Assembly (NCBI RefSeq): GCF_000346465.2
Contig: NC_034011.1
Coordinates: 25,665,941 to 25,729,940 of the forward strand
DNA from: Prunus persica
Taxonomy: Eukaryota > Streptophyta > Magnoliopsida > Rosales > Rosaceae
Direction of reading: 5' to 3'
DNA: 64,000 nucleotides
Numbering within the stretch: position 1 is the stretch's first letter; each line of letters begins with the position of its first letter. Positions 1-10,487 of the stretch are shown piece after piece. A program made the position numbers and the translations under genes. The notes under the pieces are model-generated. The model ran no database searches and was not told the origin of the DNA. It saw only the letters and a list, made by a program, of their open reading frames with translations.

Positions 1-401
1 TTCGTTATCCTACACCCTAATCCACTGGAATGACTTTTGAAATCAGGACAGGCCCACCTCAAAGCCCATGTTTTGAGGGCTAGCACTTTGTCGCTTGCGG
101 TTGACCATAACACCCTCACGCGCTCCCACGAGCACGTGGAGCGATATTTTAGTTCCTCTTTTTGGCACTTTAGGAACTCTAGCCACTGTCACCCTTCTGG
201 CCTCTCTGGTTCAATCAAGAACTTGGAGAGAGAAAGTGACACTTTGAGAGAGAGAAAAGAGAAAGAGAAAGGAACCCAAGCTCACTTTCCTCTTCTCTTT
301 CGCTATCTAATTTTAAGTGCCTCAAAAAGCCTGAGTCTTTAGGGTTCTCTGTTGCAAAACACAGCAAGAGCATCATCAAGTTCCAGAGCTTTTAAAAATA
401 C
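1..401 (+). other. 5' leader/promoter region of the ATL gene
   Basis: There is no protein-coding signal of its own. The segment around 224-272 is rich in GAGAGA and AAAGAGA, typical of a plant 5' UTR or core promoter. It ends in the short first exon of the RING-H2 gene. Confidence 0.5.
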
Positions 402-1893
402 ATGAATGGCGGACTTCCTGGAATCAAGTTAGGTATGCTCCATTTTTTTTCATTACACATTCTATTGTCAGCTTCTCTCGCATAATCAGTCAATTTGATA
501 TGGAAATTGAATTCATACTTACAAAAGAAGTTGAGTAAATTTTGGCACCATTTGGGCAGTTACTGCTACTGCCATGTTCTAAAGTTGTTGGCGGCATGAA
601 ACTCTGGTGATGATGGAAGAAAAAGTTATTGACTTTAGCTTCGCTTGCTTGCAAAATAAGTTGGGTTTGTGTTTGATCTCTGAGTAGAGAAGAGCATGGT
701 CTTTGGTTGTAACGATATATATGATCTGTCGAATGTCAGAAGGAAAAGATCTTAGATGGTTTTCAGGCCACACCCATTTGAAGATGTCTTGGGTTCAGCA
801 TCAAATGCAGCTGAAAGATGGTTATTTGAGCCGCCCTCCTCCTTTCTCTCTTCCCTCTTCGCCCCAATATGTTGCTACTTTTCATAGAGATTCGAATCCA
901 CCAGCATCATCTGGTACAAAAATAAGTCCTGCTGTTCTTTTTATAATAGTAATTCTGGCTGTACTGTTCTTCATCTCTGGTTTGCTGCACCTGCTCGTTA
1001 GATTTCTTACAAAGCACCCATCTTCCTCAGCTTCTTCTCCTCAGTCTAATAGGTACCCAGAACTTTCTACTTCTGATGCTCTTCAGAGACAGCTGCAGCA
1101 ACTCTTTCACCTTCATGATTCTGGTCTAGATCAAGCTTTTATTGATGCTCTTCCTGTTTTCCAATATAGAGACATAGTGGGTTTGAAAGAGCCGTTTGAT
1201 TGTTCTGTTTGTCTTTGTGAATTTTCTGAAAAGGACAAGCTCAGATTGCTTCCTACGTGTAGCCATGCTTTCCATATCAACTGTATAGATACTTGGCTAC
1301 TGTCAAATTCAACATGTCCTCTTTGTAGGGGTACCCTCTTCAATCCCGATTATTCGGTTCAAAACCCAATTTTTGATTTTGATGAGTATAGAGAAGAAGA
1401 AGGGTATCCTGGTAATGGAGAAAACGGGTTCACTACTAGGCAAAAGACCATGGACATTGAGGAAATTGTTGTTGAAAATGGGATTTTGCCTGTGAGACTT
1501 GGCAAATTTAGAAAGGTAGATGTTGAGGTAGGAGGGGAGACTGGAGTAGGAGAGACTAGTAGCAGTAATTTGGATGCAAGAAGATGTTTTTCGATGGGTT
1601 CATATCAGTATGTGCTTGGTGATTCAGACCTTCAGGTTCCCTTATCGAATGATCAACAAGACCGCAATATAAAGCTAACAAGAGGGATAGAACGCGATGG
1701 TAATCCTTCAATTGATAGTGATGTGGAGGGAAAGAAGATCAGTAGTGTGACTAAGGGTGAAAGCTATTCTGTTTCCAAGATCTGGCTCTGGTCAAAGAAG
1801 GGCAAGTTTTCGAGTTCTATTGATACACAGATGGGTATGCCTTCCTCTCTTAATACAGACTTGCCATGGATGGGAAGAATGCGAGCAGAATGA
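402..1893 (+). CDS. ATL-type RING-H2 E3 ubiquitin ligase (ATL46/ATL13-like)
   Basis: Predicted membrane-anchored E3 ubiquitin ligase of the plant ATL family. Numbering from the Met at 784 (369 aa): hydrophobic segment about 48-73, then the ATL GLD box (114-126, starting GLDQAFIDALPVF). The RING-H2 finger has C140, C143, C159, H161, H164, C167, C178 and C181, with the conserved Trp three residues after C167 (E2 contact in the family). The C-terminal half is long, acidic and Ser-rich, as in the ATL46/47/13 subgroup. The start is uncertain. A short upstream exon 402-432 (ATG at 402, donor GTATGC at 433) joins in frame to an acceptor TTTTCAG ending at 766, adding 16 residues and giving 385 aa. 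Otherwise translation starts at 784. Targets unknown; ATL proteins often act in defence or sugar/nitrogen responses. Confidence 0.9.
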
Positions 1894-3923
1894 GAGGTAT
1901 TTTATTTATTGTTTCCTTGGTTGCTTAATAGTCCAATGATCAAAGCTTGTTACACCTTAGTCTAGTTTTTCCTTCTCAAAATTTTTTGTAATGCTAATTA
2001 TGTATCTGCGATGATTGATTGTGTGCCATATCGTGCCCTTTGAAACCAAACCAGGATATAATGTCTTGTGAAGAAGGCGTTTTCTAATTTTAGGGAATGA
2101 CTATATTGGCTTTCTGTTGGTGAACACCATCTGAGATGTGGGTTATGTCATTCTTGTTGTTGGGACAAAGTTATGAACACTTGTGTGCTACAAAAAGAAA
2201 AAAAATATTCATCTGATCACAGGGATTGCTTTAGCTTCTTTTTTTCTTTACCTCAATTGCAAGTTTACCAAAGTTATCTTGGCTGGAAAAATGGAAATGC
2301 TGTTGTAGTCCATGGAAATGAGTCTAAACTAAAATGTTTGCAGCTAGAAGGTTTCTCTCCTCTTACAAGTTTTGACCTTTGCCCTGAATTGACAATTTTG
2401 TGGTTGTGCATTTGCTTTTTTTTTTTTTTTTTTGGTGCCTTTTGATGCATTGATCGGGAAATCTTATCCCTCTTTTTTCAGAGAATAATGTGAATGCAAT
2501 CTTAACATACTAGACATAATTTACCGGTAGGGAAGTTGGACAGGATTGCAGTGGTGGTGGGATCCATGAAAGCTCTGTACTCACAGAATCTTTTCCTGAA
2601 ATGAGAAACTTTTTATTCAAATGTTGGCTGTAGTGGGGTCAGTTTTTGCCATTCCCATGTGGCCATGTTGAAATCAATCCCCTCATAATTTTCAAAAATT
2701 GAGCAGAGGTTTTCCACATTGTATGCCTTGTGTTAATTTCAATTTCAATTCAAATAGGGTAAGATTTATATAAGATGTGAAAATTGCTAGAAATGAAATG
2801 CTAAAATATTGATAAAAACAAAATTTTTTTTAAATGAAAAACTTCAAACTTGTACCAAGAAACAGATTTGAATGGCATTAGTTTATTTGTTTATTTTGGG
2901 ATTGCATTCGAATATGTAGATATTGAATTCAATTCGTGGTGAATTTAAATGATGGTGTTTTGTTTGAGGCCCCCCAATAGGAAAATGCAGCATAGGGTCA
3001 CCAAGGCGCCAACCCAACCTCTTGTTTTATTTGAGCTCGCTCCACATATTCCCGCTGATAAGTGACATTAGGATGTCGAGACAAGCCAACGAAAATCACA
3101 GAAGGAGATAAATTAGTGATGTTGACCCCAAAAAACAAAGAAAGGAAATTAGTGATTCGTCCCTTATATAAAGGCAATAACGATGTGTTGTATTATTGTA
3201 CATAGGCCAAGCCCAACCCAGTTGTCGCTTTATAAAGATGGTCAAGCTTGATATTCTAATTACTCTAATTTATGAAGATGAGGATCGAACTCGGGTGCAA
3301 GGGGGCTGGCACACTGTTAGCTTAACTCATGTCTGTTTTTTTTTTTTCTTGTGTGTGTGTGTGATGAATCGTGAACCTACACTTATCTATGTGCAGACGA
3401 AATGCCCTGTGATTGGGAAGGTGCTTCCAGAAAGAAAAGATAATAATGGAATGGGGGATGAAGAAAGTGGTGATGATGGGGGATGGGGATGACTTGCAGA
3501 AAGAAGAGACAGTAGTGATGAGAAGGGGAAATAAAGATAGCAGTAGTGGATATAGCTGAGTGATTGAGTGAGAGCATGATGTGCAAATCAGTAGGGCCCT
3601 AATAATTAACAAGTTCCAGTCCATTGGATTTTTTTAATTTGCATGTACGAGGAGGTATCAACGCCACTCAAAAACACAAAGGAAATAATGCAACGAAAAG
3701 GGAGGGAATTGCATCAGTTAAAGGTAGTAAAGCCAGAAAAGAATACAAGATTGTATGACACTATGATTACTGACCTTGAAGCTTAATTATATAGATAATT
3801 TATGTGTTAAATTATATTTAACATTGTATATACGTGTTATGCCAAGTTCAAATGCCCCTCTCCATACAGAAGGATGAACTTACCGTCATAACCACATGCT
3901 ATACTTGTAATTACTTAAAACTT

Positions 3924-3954
<31 letters not shown>

Positions 3955-4286
3955 TATCGTAATGTTTGTTTTGAACCTAACCACAAAGCTTACCTTCACA
4001 TACACAAATATTCGTTAGAAATTAGTTGTTCAATTTTTCCCCTTTTTTACTTCGGTCAAAAAAATAACATCAATTAAAATGGAAAAAAATTCTGAACCTA
4101 CACCCCCGAGTCAACCGACAGTCACGGGTCCCTAAAAAGCAAAATAGTCAACCGCCGCCCTTTTCTCTCTTCTTCTCCTCCTCCGTCAACTTTCCCGCAA
4201 AACTCCGCGCCAGAGCACGTTAGCGCACGCAGCGCACCGAATATCCCTCCGTTTCCTTCGTTCTCATTCATACACACTGTCACACA

Positions 4287-4318
<32 letters not shown>

Positions 4319-4348
4319 CTGTCGTCTCTCATCATCATCACGTGCCTC
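1894..4348. other. Intergenic: ATL 3' UTR and AT-rich spacer
   Basis: No convincing gene. The first few hundred bases are presumably ATL 3' UTR. There are long T tracts near 2416-2434 and 3341-3350, a (TA)n tract at about 3923-3957, and a (CT)n/(TA)n tract at about 4287-4318 just downstream of the next gene's stop. Open frames at 2173-2445 and 3196-3492 have biased composition and no recognisable domain. Confidence 0.6.
3923..3957. repeat. (TA)n microsatellite
   Basis: An almost pure TA run, interrupted once (taataata). Likely length-polymorphic. Confidence 0.9.
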
Positions 4349-4831
4349 TCACGTGAAGGAGGGCCCGTCCTTCCCCAAATCCATGGACGACTTAGCGGAG
4401 GCAGGAATGGACGCGTACCGACAGGAGAAATCCCTGTGCAAGTAATCGTCGTCCAAATTACCGCTTTGCCCCGGGCCCTCGTCGAAGTTGAGGGAGTAAC
4501 TCATGGGGTCGTAATGGAATTTGGAGGAGCGCTTGTTGGCGGTGCTCTTGTTGAAGCGGCGGATGAAGGTCTTCCACTTGGGGCCCGCCACGACTTCGGA
4601 CCACTCCCGGATCTTCTTCCAGCCCCGGTTCCACCACGGATCTCCGTGGTCGCCGCTGTTCCGGATCCGCTCCCAGGACCGGTCGATGGAGGACTGTTCG
4701 GAGCCGAAGCAGGGCATCCATAAACAGCACCCGCTTGTGTTGGCGGACATCAACTCCTCGACATCATCGGATTCAGCAAGGTCCGGTTTTGGAGGTGGAA
4801 CGGCGTGGTAGGCGGCGGTTTTCGACGGCAT
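4349..4831 (-). CDS. Uncharacterised plant-specific protein, 160 aa
   Basis: Single-exon frame with an unambiguous ATG and plant-like codon use (GC-richer than the spacers). There is no signal peptide or membrane segment. Features seen: a Cys-containing patch (SGCCLWMPCF, about 33-42), a Trp/basic stretch (about 52-92, with WERIRN, DPWWNRGWKKIREW and KWKTFIRR), then FHYDPMSYSLNFDEG (about 103-117), followed by an acidic and Ser-rich tail. I recognise this FxYDPxSYxLNFDxG arrangement from small unknown angiosperm proteins sometimes labelled stress-induced, but know no biochemical role. A function is not proposed. Confidence 0.75.
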   Translation of the reverse strand: MPSKTAAYHAVPPPKPDLAESDDVEELMSANTSGCCLWMPCFGSEQSSIDRSWERIRNSGDHGDPWWNRGWKKIREWSEVVAGPKWKTFIRRFNKSTANKRSSKFHYDPMSYSLNFDEGPGQSGNLDDDYLHRDFSCRYASIPASAKSSMDLGKDGPSFT

Positions 4832-4943
4832 TTATTGACAATTAGCTAGGGCTTCTTAATCTATCAGAATTTTTTTAAGGATTTAAGGGGGTTCCTTAAA
4901 GCCTTGTGTTTCTGCAAGCCCTAGCCCTTTGGTTGGGTCGGCC

Positions 4944-4974
4944 TGTTTGTGTTTGTGTTTGTGTTTGTGTTTGT
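4944..4974. repeat. GTTTGT microsatellite in 5' leader of the 4.3-kb gene
   Basis: About five tandem copies of a 6-bp unit (GTTTGT). It lies about 115-145 bp upstream of the ATG at 4831, so probably in the 5' UTR. On the coding strand it makes a Lys-His run in an upstream frame that I do not regard as a gene. Confidence 0.8.
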
Positions 4975-5976
4975 ATACGAATATATATGATTTGTGAGAA
5001 ATACAGGTCTCTCGGTTTGTAACGGAAATCTCGCTGGACATGAAATGCATTACTGGCCCCCAGGTGTCAATGACGGGGCCTTCCTTCTCCTCCTTGTAGT
5101 ATTTGGCTTCCATCTTTGTACGTACTTAGCTTGTTAAACAAAAACAGATACAGAAATGCAACTTTACGCTTATAACTTGATATTATTGTCATATTTGATA
5201 ATTAAAAACAATAATATTATTGTGATGTGTAAGTTAACTGCTAACGCCCGAATTTGGTGATTTTAATTAGCAAATAGCTCTCGCTGTTGCGCAACAAGTT
5301 AGGTTATATGACAAAAGACTTAAATGTCACTGGATAGCATTGTTTTACTATTTCGATCCAATTATATTCTGTTATATTGAATCTATATCACGCGCGATGA
5401 AACGTAATTAAATTAATTAAGAATAACAAAATAATATTATTCTCGTGATATACAAGTTTTTATCGGTCATATATATGGTTGCATGCAGTGCGTGATTATG
5501 TTTTGGTCATTTCGTAATTAATTTCCGGTGTCTGTCGCTGGCGCCAAAGCATTAACTGGCATCCAAGAATCAAACAGCAATAATCGGTGGTGGTATAATC
5601 ATATTATACTATGAGGAATCTCTGATTTAATCATATTCATAATTCTGAGGGTTCATCAATTAGGAGATTGTTTATTGTTAATTAATTAATTTTACTAAAT
5701 AGATTGGCTGCTTTTAACTCAACTTAGAAAATGAATTGATCAGCAGCAGCATTGGGCATTGGTTGCATGCATGATGCATCTGGATTCTGGCCAAGAAAAA
5801 ATGGCAGAATATATAACATATGTGTTCTTCTGTCACCTCTCTCTTCCATTCTTTTTCTCTCCTTAATTTCTGGCTATTTTTGTAAAAATTGCTAAAAATA
5901 AATACACGTTGTGAAGATTGGATTTCCATGGATCTCTTTCCATTTTGTCAAAGGAAATATGTTGACTAAATTAACC

Positions 5977-6291
5977 TAACATTAAGCAACTTTTTCTTTC
6001 TTGGCTTGGACATGAAGCACTCTAAATTGTTTTGCTTGGACATGAAGCATATTGTATTGTTGACTTTGGAGGAGATCAACTTCTCTTTCTTTCTTCACCA
6101 ATTTTATAATGACCGGGTTGCTCTCTCAAATTTCTCCCTTCTTTTCCTCCTGCGTGTTAGGAATGTCAAATCTGATATTTTGGAAAACATCTCCTCTCTC
6201 TTATTATAATTAATTACCTCATTTTGCATTCCACTAATAGGAATAAATAAAAAAAATATTTCTCAGGAATTACCACTCTCCTTATCTTAAG
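5977..6291 (+). repeat. Direct repeat copy A (~315 bp)
   Basis: Starts at TAACATTAAGCAAC and ends at CTCCTTATCTTAAG. It is nearly identical over its length to copy B at 7121-7401. Copy A contains an extra short internal duplication of CTTGGACATGAAGCA near 6005-6050 that copy B lacks. It could be an LTR pair of a tiny element or a segmental duplication; no coding content. Confidence 0.85.
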
Positions 6292-7120
6292 TTTTGAATT
6301 TTTTAAATAGAAAACAAATCACAACAAACTCTTAAAGAATATAAAAAAAATTACCTTATTTTTATTTCTTTTTAACTTTTGACTTTCGATACGGATTTGT
6401 TTAATAACCCTTAGGAGTTGCTAACTAAACTGCTTTGGATAGTTGCTAACAGATACATAGTTTCAATGCAGCATTTTGTCGAGCACCTGGTGTGCACGCA
6501 TGGGGTCACTAATTTTACAATTAGCTTTTTGTAGATTCCCTAAAAGGAACATGATGCATCTTCTGTAAAGCATTCTTGGGCACATTTCTACTCATGGTAC
6601 AATGTGCAAGCTTCAAAATAAAAGTTTTGGGATGCCTAAAAGTTCATAGCTTCACCGACATATGAACTTGTATACAGTCATCTATCTAGTCCACTATATT
6701 GGGGACTATCTCTCCTAGAACTGTGAATAATTTCTTTCCATTTCTAAGTATGCCCTTGAACTAGTGGTAACAACCAAATATGACTATGGAATAGTGTTTC
6801 AATCGACCTCCAAAACCAAAGTATGCCATGAAATGAAAGATTATGGATGAATAGATATGAGGAAATCAAATTAAAGTAACAAAGTACGTAATAAGAATGA
6901 AAAGGCGAATGGTTCAATAAATTTTTGATTGAATACCACTAGATTTGATCACTCTCTTTTAAAAATCCTAATAGTCTTAATGGAATACCACAAAACTATT
7001 TTATATCATTTAAAAGTTTTAATTGAATACCACAAGACTTATTTATCCCAAAATAATCTTTTAAAATCCAAATTGAATACACCCGTAAATCAACCTAACA
7101 TGAAGCATGTTTAATATATT

Positions 7121-7401
7121 AACATTAAGCAACTTTTTTCTTTCTTGGCTTGGACATTAAGCACATTATTGACTTTGGAGGAGATCAACTTCTCTTTCTT
7201 TCTTCACCAATTTTATAATGACAGAGTTGCTCTCTCAAATTTCTCCCTTCTTTTTCCTCCTGCGTGTTATGAATGTCAAATCTGATATTTCGGAAAACAT
7301 CTCCTCTCTCTTCTTATAATTGATTACCTCATTTTGCATTCCACATTATAGGAGGAAATAAAAAAAGATTTCTCAAGGATTACCAGCCTCCTTATCTTAA
7401 G
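7121..7401 (+). repeat. Direct repeat copy B (~281 bp)
   Basis: Second copy of the 5977-6291 sequence in the same orientation, about 0.83 kb downstream. It differs by scattered substitutions and lacks the internal duplication of copy A. Confidence 0.85.
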
Positions 7402-8257
7402 CAATGGATCTTTTTGAAAAAGCCTAGCTAACAATATCTTGGATGTATATTGCGGGTATAAGTTTCCGTTGTTAATTATTGTTGGAATAAGTCGAATCAA
7501 ACTTGAACTACTCCTATATGGCTTTAACTACTAAGTATTCAAAGCTTATTTGGACTACGTACAGGATCAATTTTAAAAGTTTAAAATTAATCTTTTTTAG
7601 TCATTTACATAATAATGTATGAAAATCAGACAGTCACAATGTAATACATATGCTTTTGGTTGCTGATCTAGATCAATTTAACTTGTTGTAGTGTTTGGTC
7701 ACTGTAGAAGTTATATCCATATTCCGCACCTTAGTTGCTTTGTACTTGTTTATTAATAAAATACTATCGTTGTTTTATAAAAAAACGAAAGGAAAGTAAT
7801 ATATCTACTCAAGAAAGTAATATATATGTTTGCATATTCTGCTGCTGAATCAGTCAATTCTTTTTAGTCATCATAAACATATATATATATATATATATAT
7901 ATTTCAATGAGCAGAAAGTCACATAGCAAAAACTCAGATTATCAACTTATTGCAGCGCTAAACCAGACTTCGAAATTAACTTGTGAGAGTTGTATTTGTG
8001 ACAAGTCAAAGTGCGGCTAAGTCCTAAGAGAAAATATTGGTCAAAGCAAGAAAAATACCTAGACGACCAGGCACACATATTCAGATTAATAGTACCTTTC
8101 CACGTTATAAAGTCCATGTGTGAATCTGTCTCCATGGATTTAAATTTCGTTCCTGCTTCCTCACCTGGAACCATTTCGCATATACGTGTTTGGACTGGCA
8201 TTCTAATTTTTCCTCTCTCATTTTTTATTAGTCAAACAAGCTCACCGTATATTTCAT

Positions 8258-8266
8258 CTATAAATA
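8258..8266 (+). promoter_or_regulatory. TATA box of the peptide gene
   Basis: CTATAAATA about 103 bp upstream of the ATG at 8369. It implies a 5' UTR of roughly 70-80 nt. It is the best plant TATA consensus in the preceding spacer. Confidence 0.65.
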
Positions 8267-8368
8267 CCAAACCCCACTCCACCCAACTTCATAACTCGAA
8301 AATCCTCGACCCATTAGCTACCTATACCACAAAACAAAACCAGTGACTTTAGTTCTTGAGTTTTAGTC

Positions 8369-8620
8369 ATGGCCAGAGAAATCAAGCTCCAGCGTTTCCT
8401 CGTTCCCCTACTTGTTCTGAGCTTCGTTTTGCTAGCTGCTGCCATAGAAGCCCGTCCTCTTTCACATCATTATAAGAATCATCACCACCAGGGCCACCAG
8501 CTCCACCACAACCCGAGGGAGGCCGGCCCGAGCCCAGGAGGGGTAGGCCATTACTTCGGTGATGTTCTTGCCCTTTGGGGAGTCAAGAATTCTGGTCAAA
8601 GCCCCGGTGAAGGCCACTAA
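8369..8620 (+). CDS. Secreted signalling-peptide precursor with PIP-like and CEP-like motifs
   Basis: An 83-aa preproprotein. Residues 1-28 form a clear signal peptide: basic start, hydrophobic core LVPLLVLSFVLLAAA, and a cleavage-like EARP. The middle (33-48) is His-rich. Two peptide-like motifs follow: GPSPGGVGH at 53-61, which fits the GPSPxGxGH core of PAMP-induced peptide (PIP/PIPL) precursors, and SGQSPGEGH at 75-83, the exact C-terminus, which fits the SPGxGH end of C-terminally encoded peptides (CEP). Both families are apoplastic ligands, proline-hydroxylated, and sensed by LRR receptor kinases (RLK7 for PIP1; CEPR1/2 for CEP). Which motif matures here is inference. It is a single exon with a good TATA box upstream. 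Confidence 0.85.
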   Translation: MAREIKLQRFLVPLLVLSFVLLAAAIEARPLSHHYKNHHHQGHQLHHNPREAGPSPGGVGHYFGDVLALWGVKNSGQSPGEGH

Positions 8621-9141
8621 ATCTTTAGTTTGTTTGTCCCTTATATATGGTGCACGCAAATGAAGTTGTGCTAGCTACTTTAGTATTTAGGGCTCAAATA
8701 TCCAGTTAGCACAGCCCGTGTTACACTTGTGGAAAAAAGTTGCATTCTTTAATTTCTTCATCATTCTAATACAAAGCCTATATCTTTCTTTCAAGTTACA
8801 TATTTGGTTTCGTTTTTTATTATTATTAATTGCGTTTCTTTTATAATCAATTATCAAAGGAAAATTTGAAATGCAAAGTCAAGAGCGAAATTACAAAGAT
8901 GGGGCCGTATATGGTAGCTCAAAATTATATGATATTGGGCTGGCTGTTGACGTTAGTATTTTTACTTTTTGTCCTTTATTTTGAATTTTGTTTATTTTGG
9001 TGAAGCATGTGACCCCAACTGTTTTCGCCCGGCTCTCTAATAGTAGAGATGAAATCGAGATGAATGAGAAAAGAAATAAAAGATGGAAGGGACAAATCAG
9101 AAAGAAAAAAAATTCAATTAAATTTTTTTAAAAAAAAAATT

Positions 9142-9283
9142 TGGGTAATGGTCCACTAAGGGGACCTATACGACTTATAGGTGATCCTGCCACTGAATCA
9201 CTGATAAACTTTAGGGCAATATTGACTTTTCATATTTCAGTTCTGCTTATCGATTTGGAAGATGTTAAGTTTTATCTTTGATT
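9142..9283 (+). repeat. Direct repeat copy 1 (GGGTAATGGTCCACTAAG family)
   Basis: Shares GGGTAATGGTCCACTAAG, GGGGACCTATACGACTT, CCACTGAATCACTGATAAAC and GATTTGGAAGATGTTAAGTT, in order, with 10001-10140. It flanks an ~0.7-kb AT-rich core. Confidence 0.8.
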
Positions 9284-9311
9284 CTAAAAAATATATATAT
9301 AAAGAGTATAT

Positions 9312-9467
9312 CTGTACGATTATATTCTTTAAATATATTCAAATATTTTAACAATACGGCTGGGCTGCTTTTTAAAATATATTAATAATTAAATCGTATA
9401 GCCGCGCGGCTATACTCTTTAAATATATTCAAATATTTTAACAGTACAGCCGCGCGACTATACTGCA
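9312..9467. repeat. GTATAGCC palindrome cluster, left locus
   Basis: Contains a perfect palindrome GTATAGCCGCGCGGCTATAC near 9395 and degenerate relatives near 9314, 9353 and 9445. They are separated by the recurring spacer CTTTAAATATATTCAAATA. Same family as the array at 39.6 kb. Confidence 0.8.
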
Positions 9468-10000
9468 CAAAATGGTTTTCTCTTTTGTAATTAAGTAATA
9501 TCTTACCCTTTTTTAATTACTTTAATTAGTAATTATGTTTAATATTTTTTTAGTGATTAATTAGTATTTAAATATTTTATTAATTTCATAAATTACTTAA
9601 CAAATAGTAATTAATTATTTTAAATTATTATGTGAACCTTATTTTTTATTTTTTATATACAAAATTAGTTTGTTTAGTTTAATATTTGCAATTAAGTAAT
9701 ATATTAGCCTTATTTAATTATATTAATTATTAATTGTTTTTATTTAATGAATAAATAGTATTTTAATTAATTTCATAAATTACTTAATAAATATTAATTA
9801 ATTATATTTACTTATCTTAAATAAATTTGTGGACTTTAAAATTATTTTGAATATATTTTTAAAATAATTTCAAATTATTATCAAATAATTTTAGTATTCC
9901 TAAAATGAATTTAAACCTCCAATCCTTAAATCTAAGTCTCAAACCTTTCTCAAGTCTCGATCCTAACCACAAGACAACTAGGAGAAGAAAAGAGAATAAT

Positions 10001-10140
10001 TTGGGTAATGGTCCACTAAGAAGGGGACCTATACGACTTGTTAGGCGATCGTGCCACTGAATCACTGATAAACTTCAGGTTTCAAATGTCATTTATGCTC
10101 AAAGTGACTCGATTTGGAAGATGTTAAGTTTTAGTTTTGA
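10001..10140 (+). repeat. Direct repeat copy 2 (GGGTAATGGTCCACTAAG family)
   Basis: Partner of 9142-9283 in the same orientation, with small indels (e.g. AAGAAGGGG against AAGGGG). Possible terminal repeats of a small element or a local duplication. Confidence 0.8.
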
Positions 10141-10487
10141 CCCAGACCGAAATTTTTTTTTGCTTTGAGCCCGTGTTTGACCGTTTGACAAAATCCTACC
10201 CACGCTATCATTGCGACCCCACTCACTGCGGTTTAGGAATGAGAACCAAGAGATTAAATTAATTTCTTGTTAATTTCAATGAGCTCTAAAATCAGGACTA
10301 GCTTGATTCTTTGGATTTCTAAATAAAGGAAAATACACATCCAACTTAGCTAGCTTGGCAATATAAAACTTAAAACATTTCCTTGAGAAAATAAGGAAAG
10401 GAACTATAAGAAACAGCAAAGCCCTACAACTCATCCTCACACCTCCCATACAACATAAAGGATATTCTTGTGTTCCTTGATGGACAG

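Larger units (their letters stand above)
4832..8257. other. Intergenic spacer with a duplicated 0.3-kb segment
   Basis: No gene supported. It holds 5' leader of the leftward gene (to about 5110), AT-rich sequence, the direct-repeat pair described separately (5977-6291 and 7121-7401), a loose series of TTGAATACCAC motifs near 6930, 6981, 7022 and 7072, and a (TA)n tract at about 7879-7901. Confidence 0.6.
8621..10487. other. Intergenic spacer with repeats
   Basis: No gene seen. It contains peptide-gene 3' UTR, then a very AT-rich block with a direct-repeat pair (9142-9283 and 10001-10140) and a cluster of GTATAGCC palindromes (about 9312-9467). The last ~220 bp is probably 3' UTR of the leftward NHL gene. 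Confidence 0.6.

Noticed and set aside
4883..5113. Upstream 76-aa frame with KHKHKHK before the 4.3-kb gene
   Set aside because: Caused by the GTTTGT microsatellite; kept only as a possible leader feature, not as a gene.
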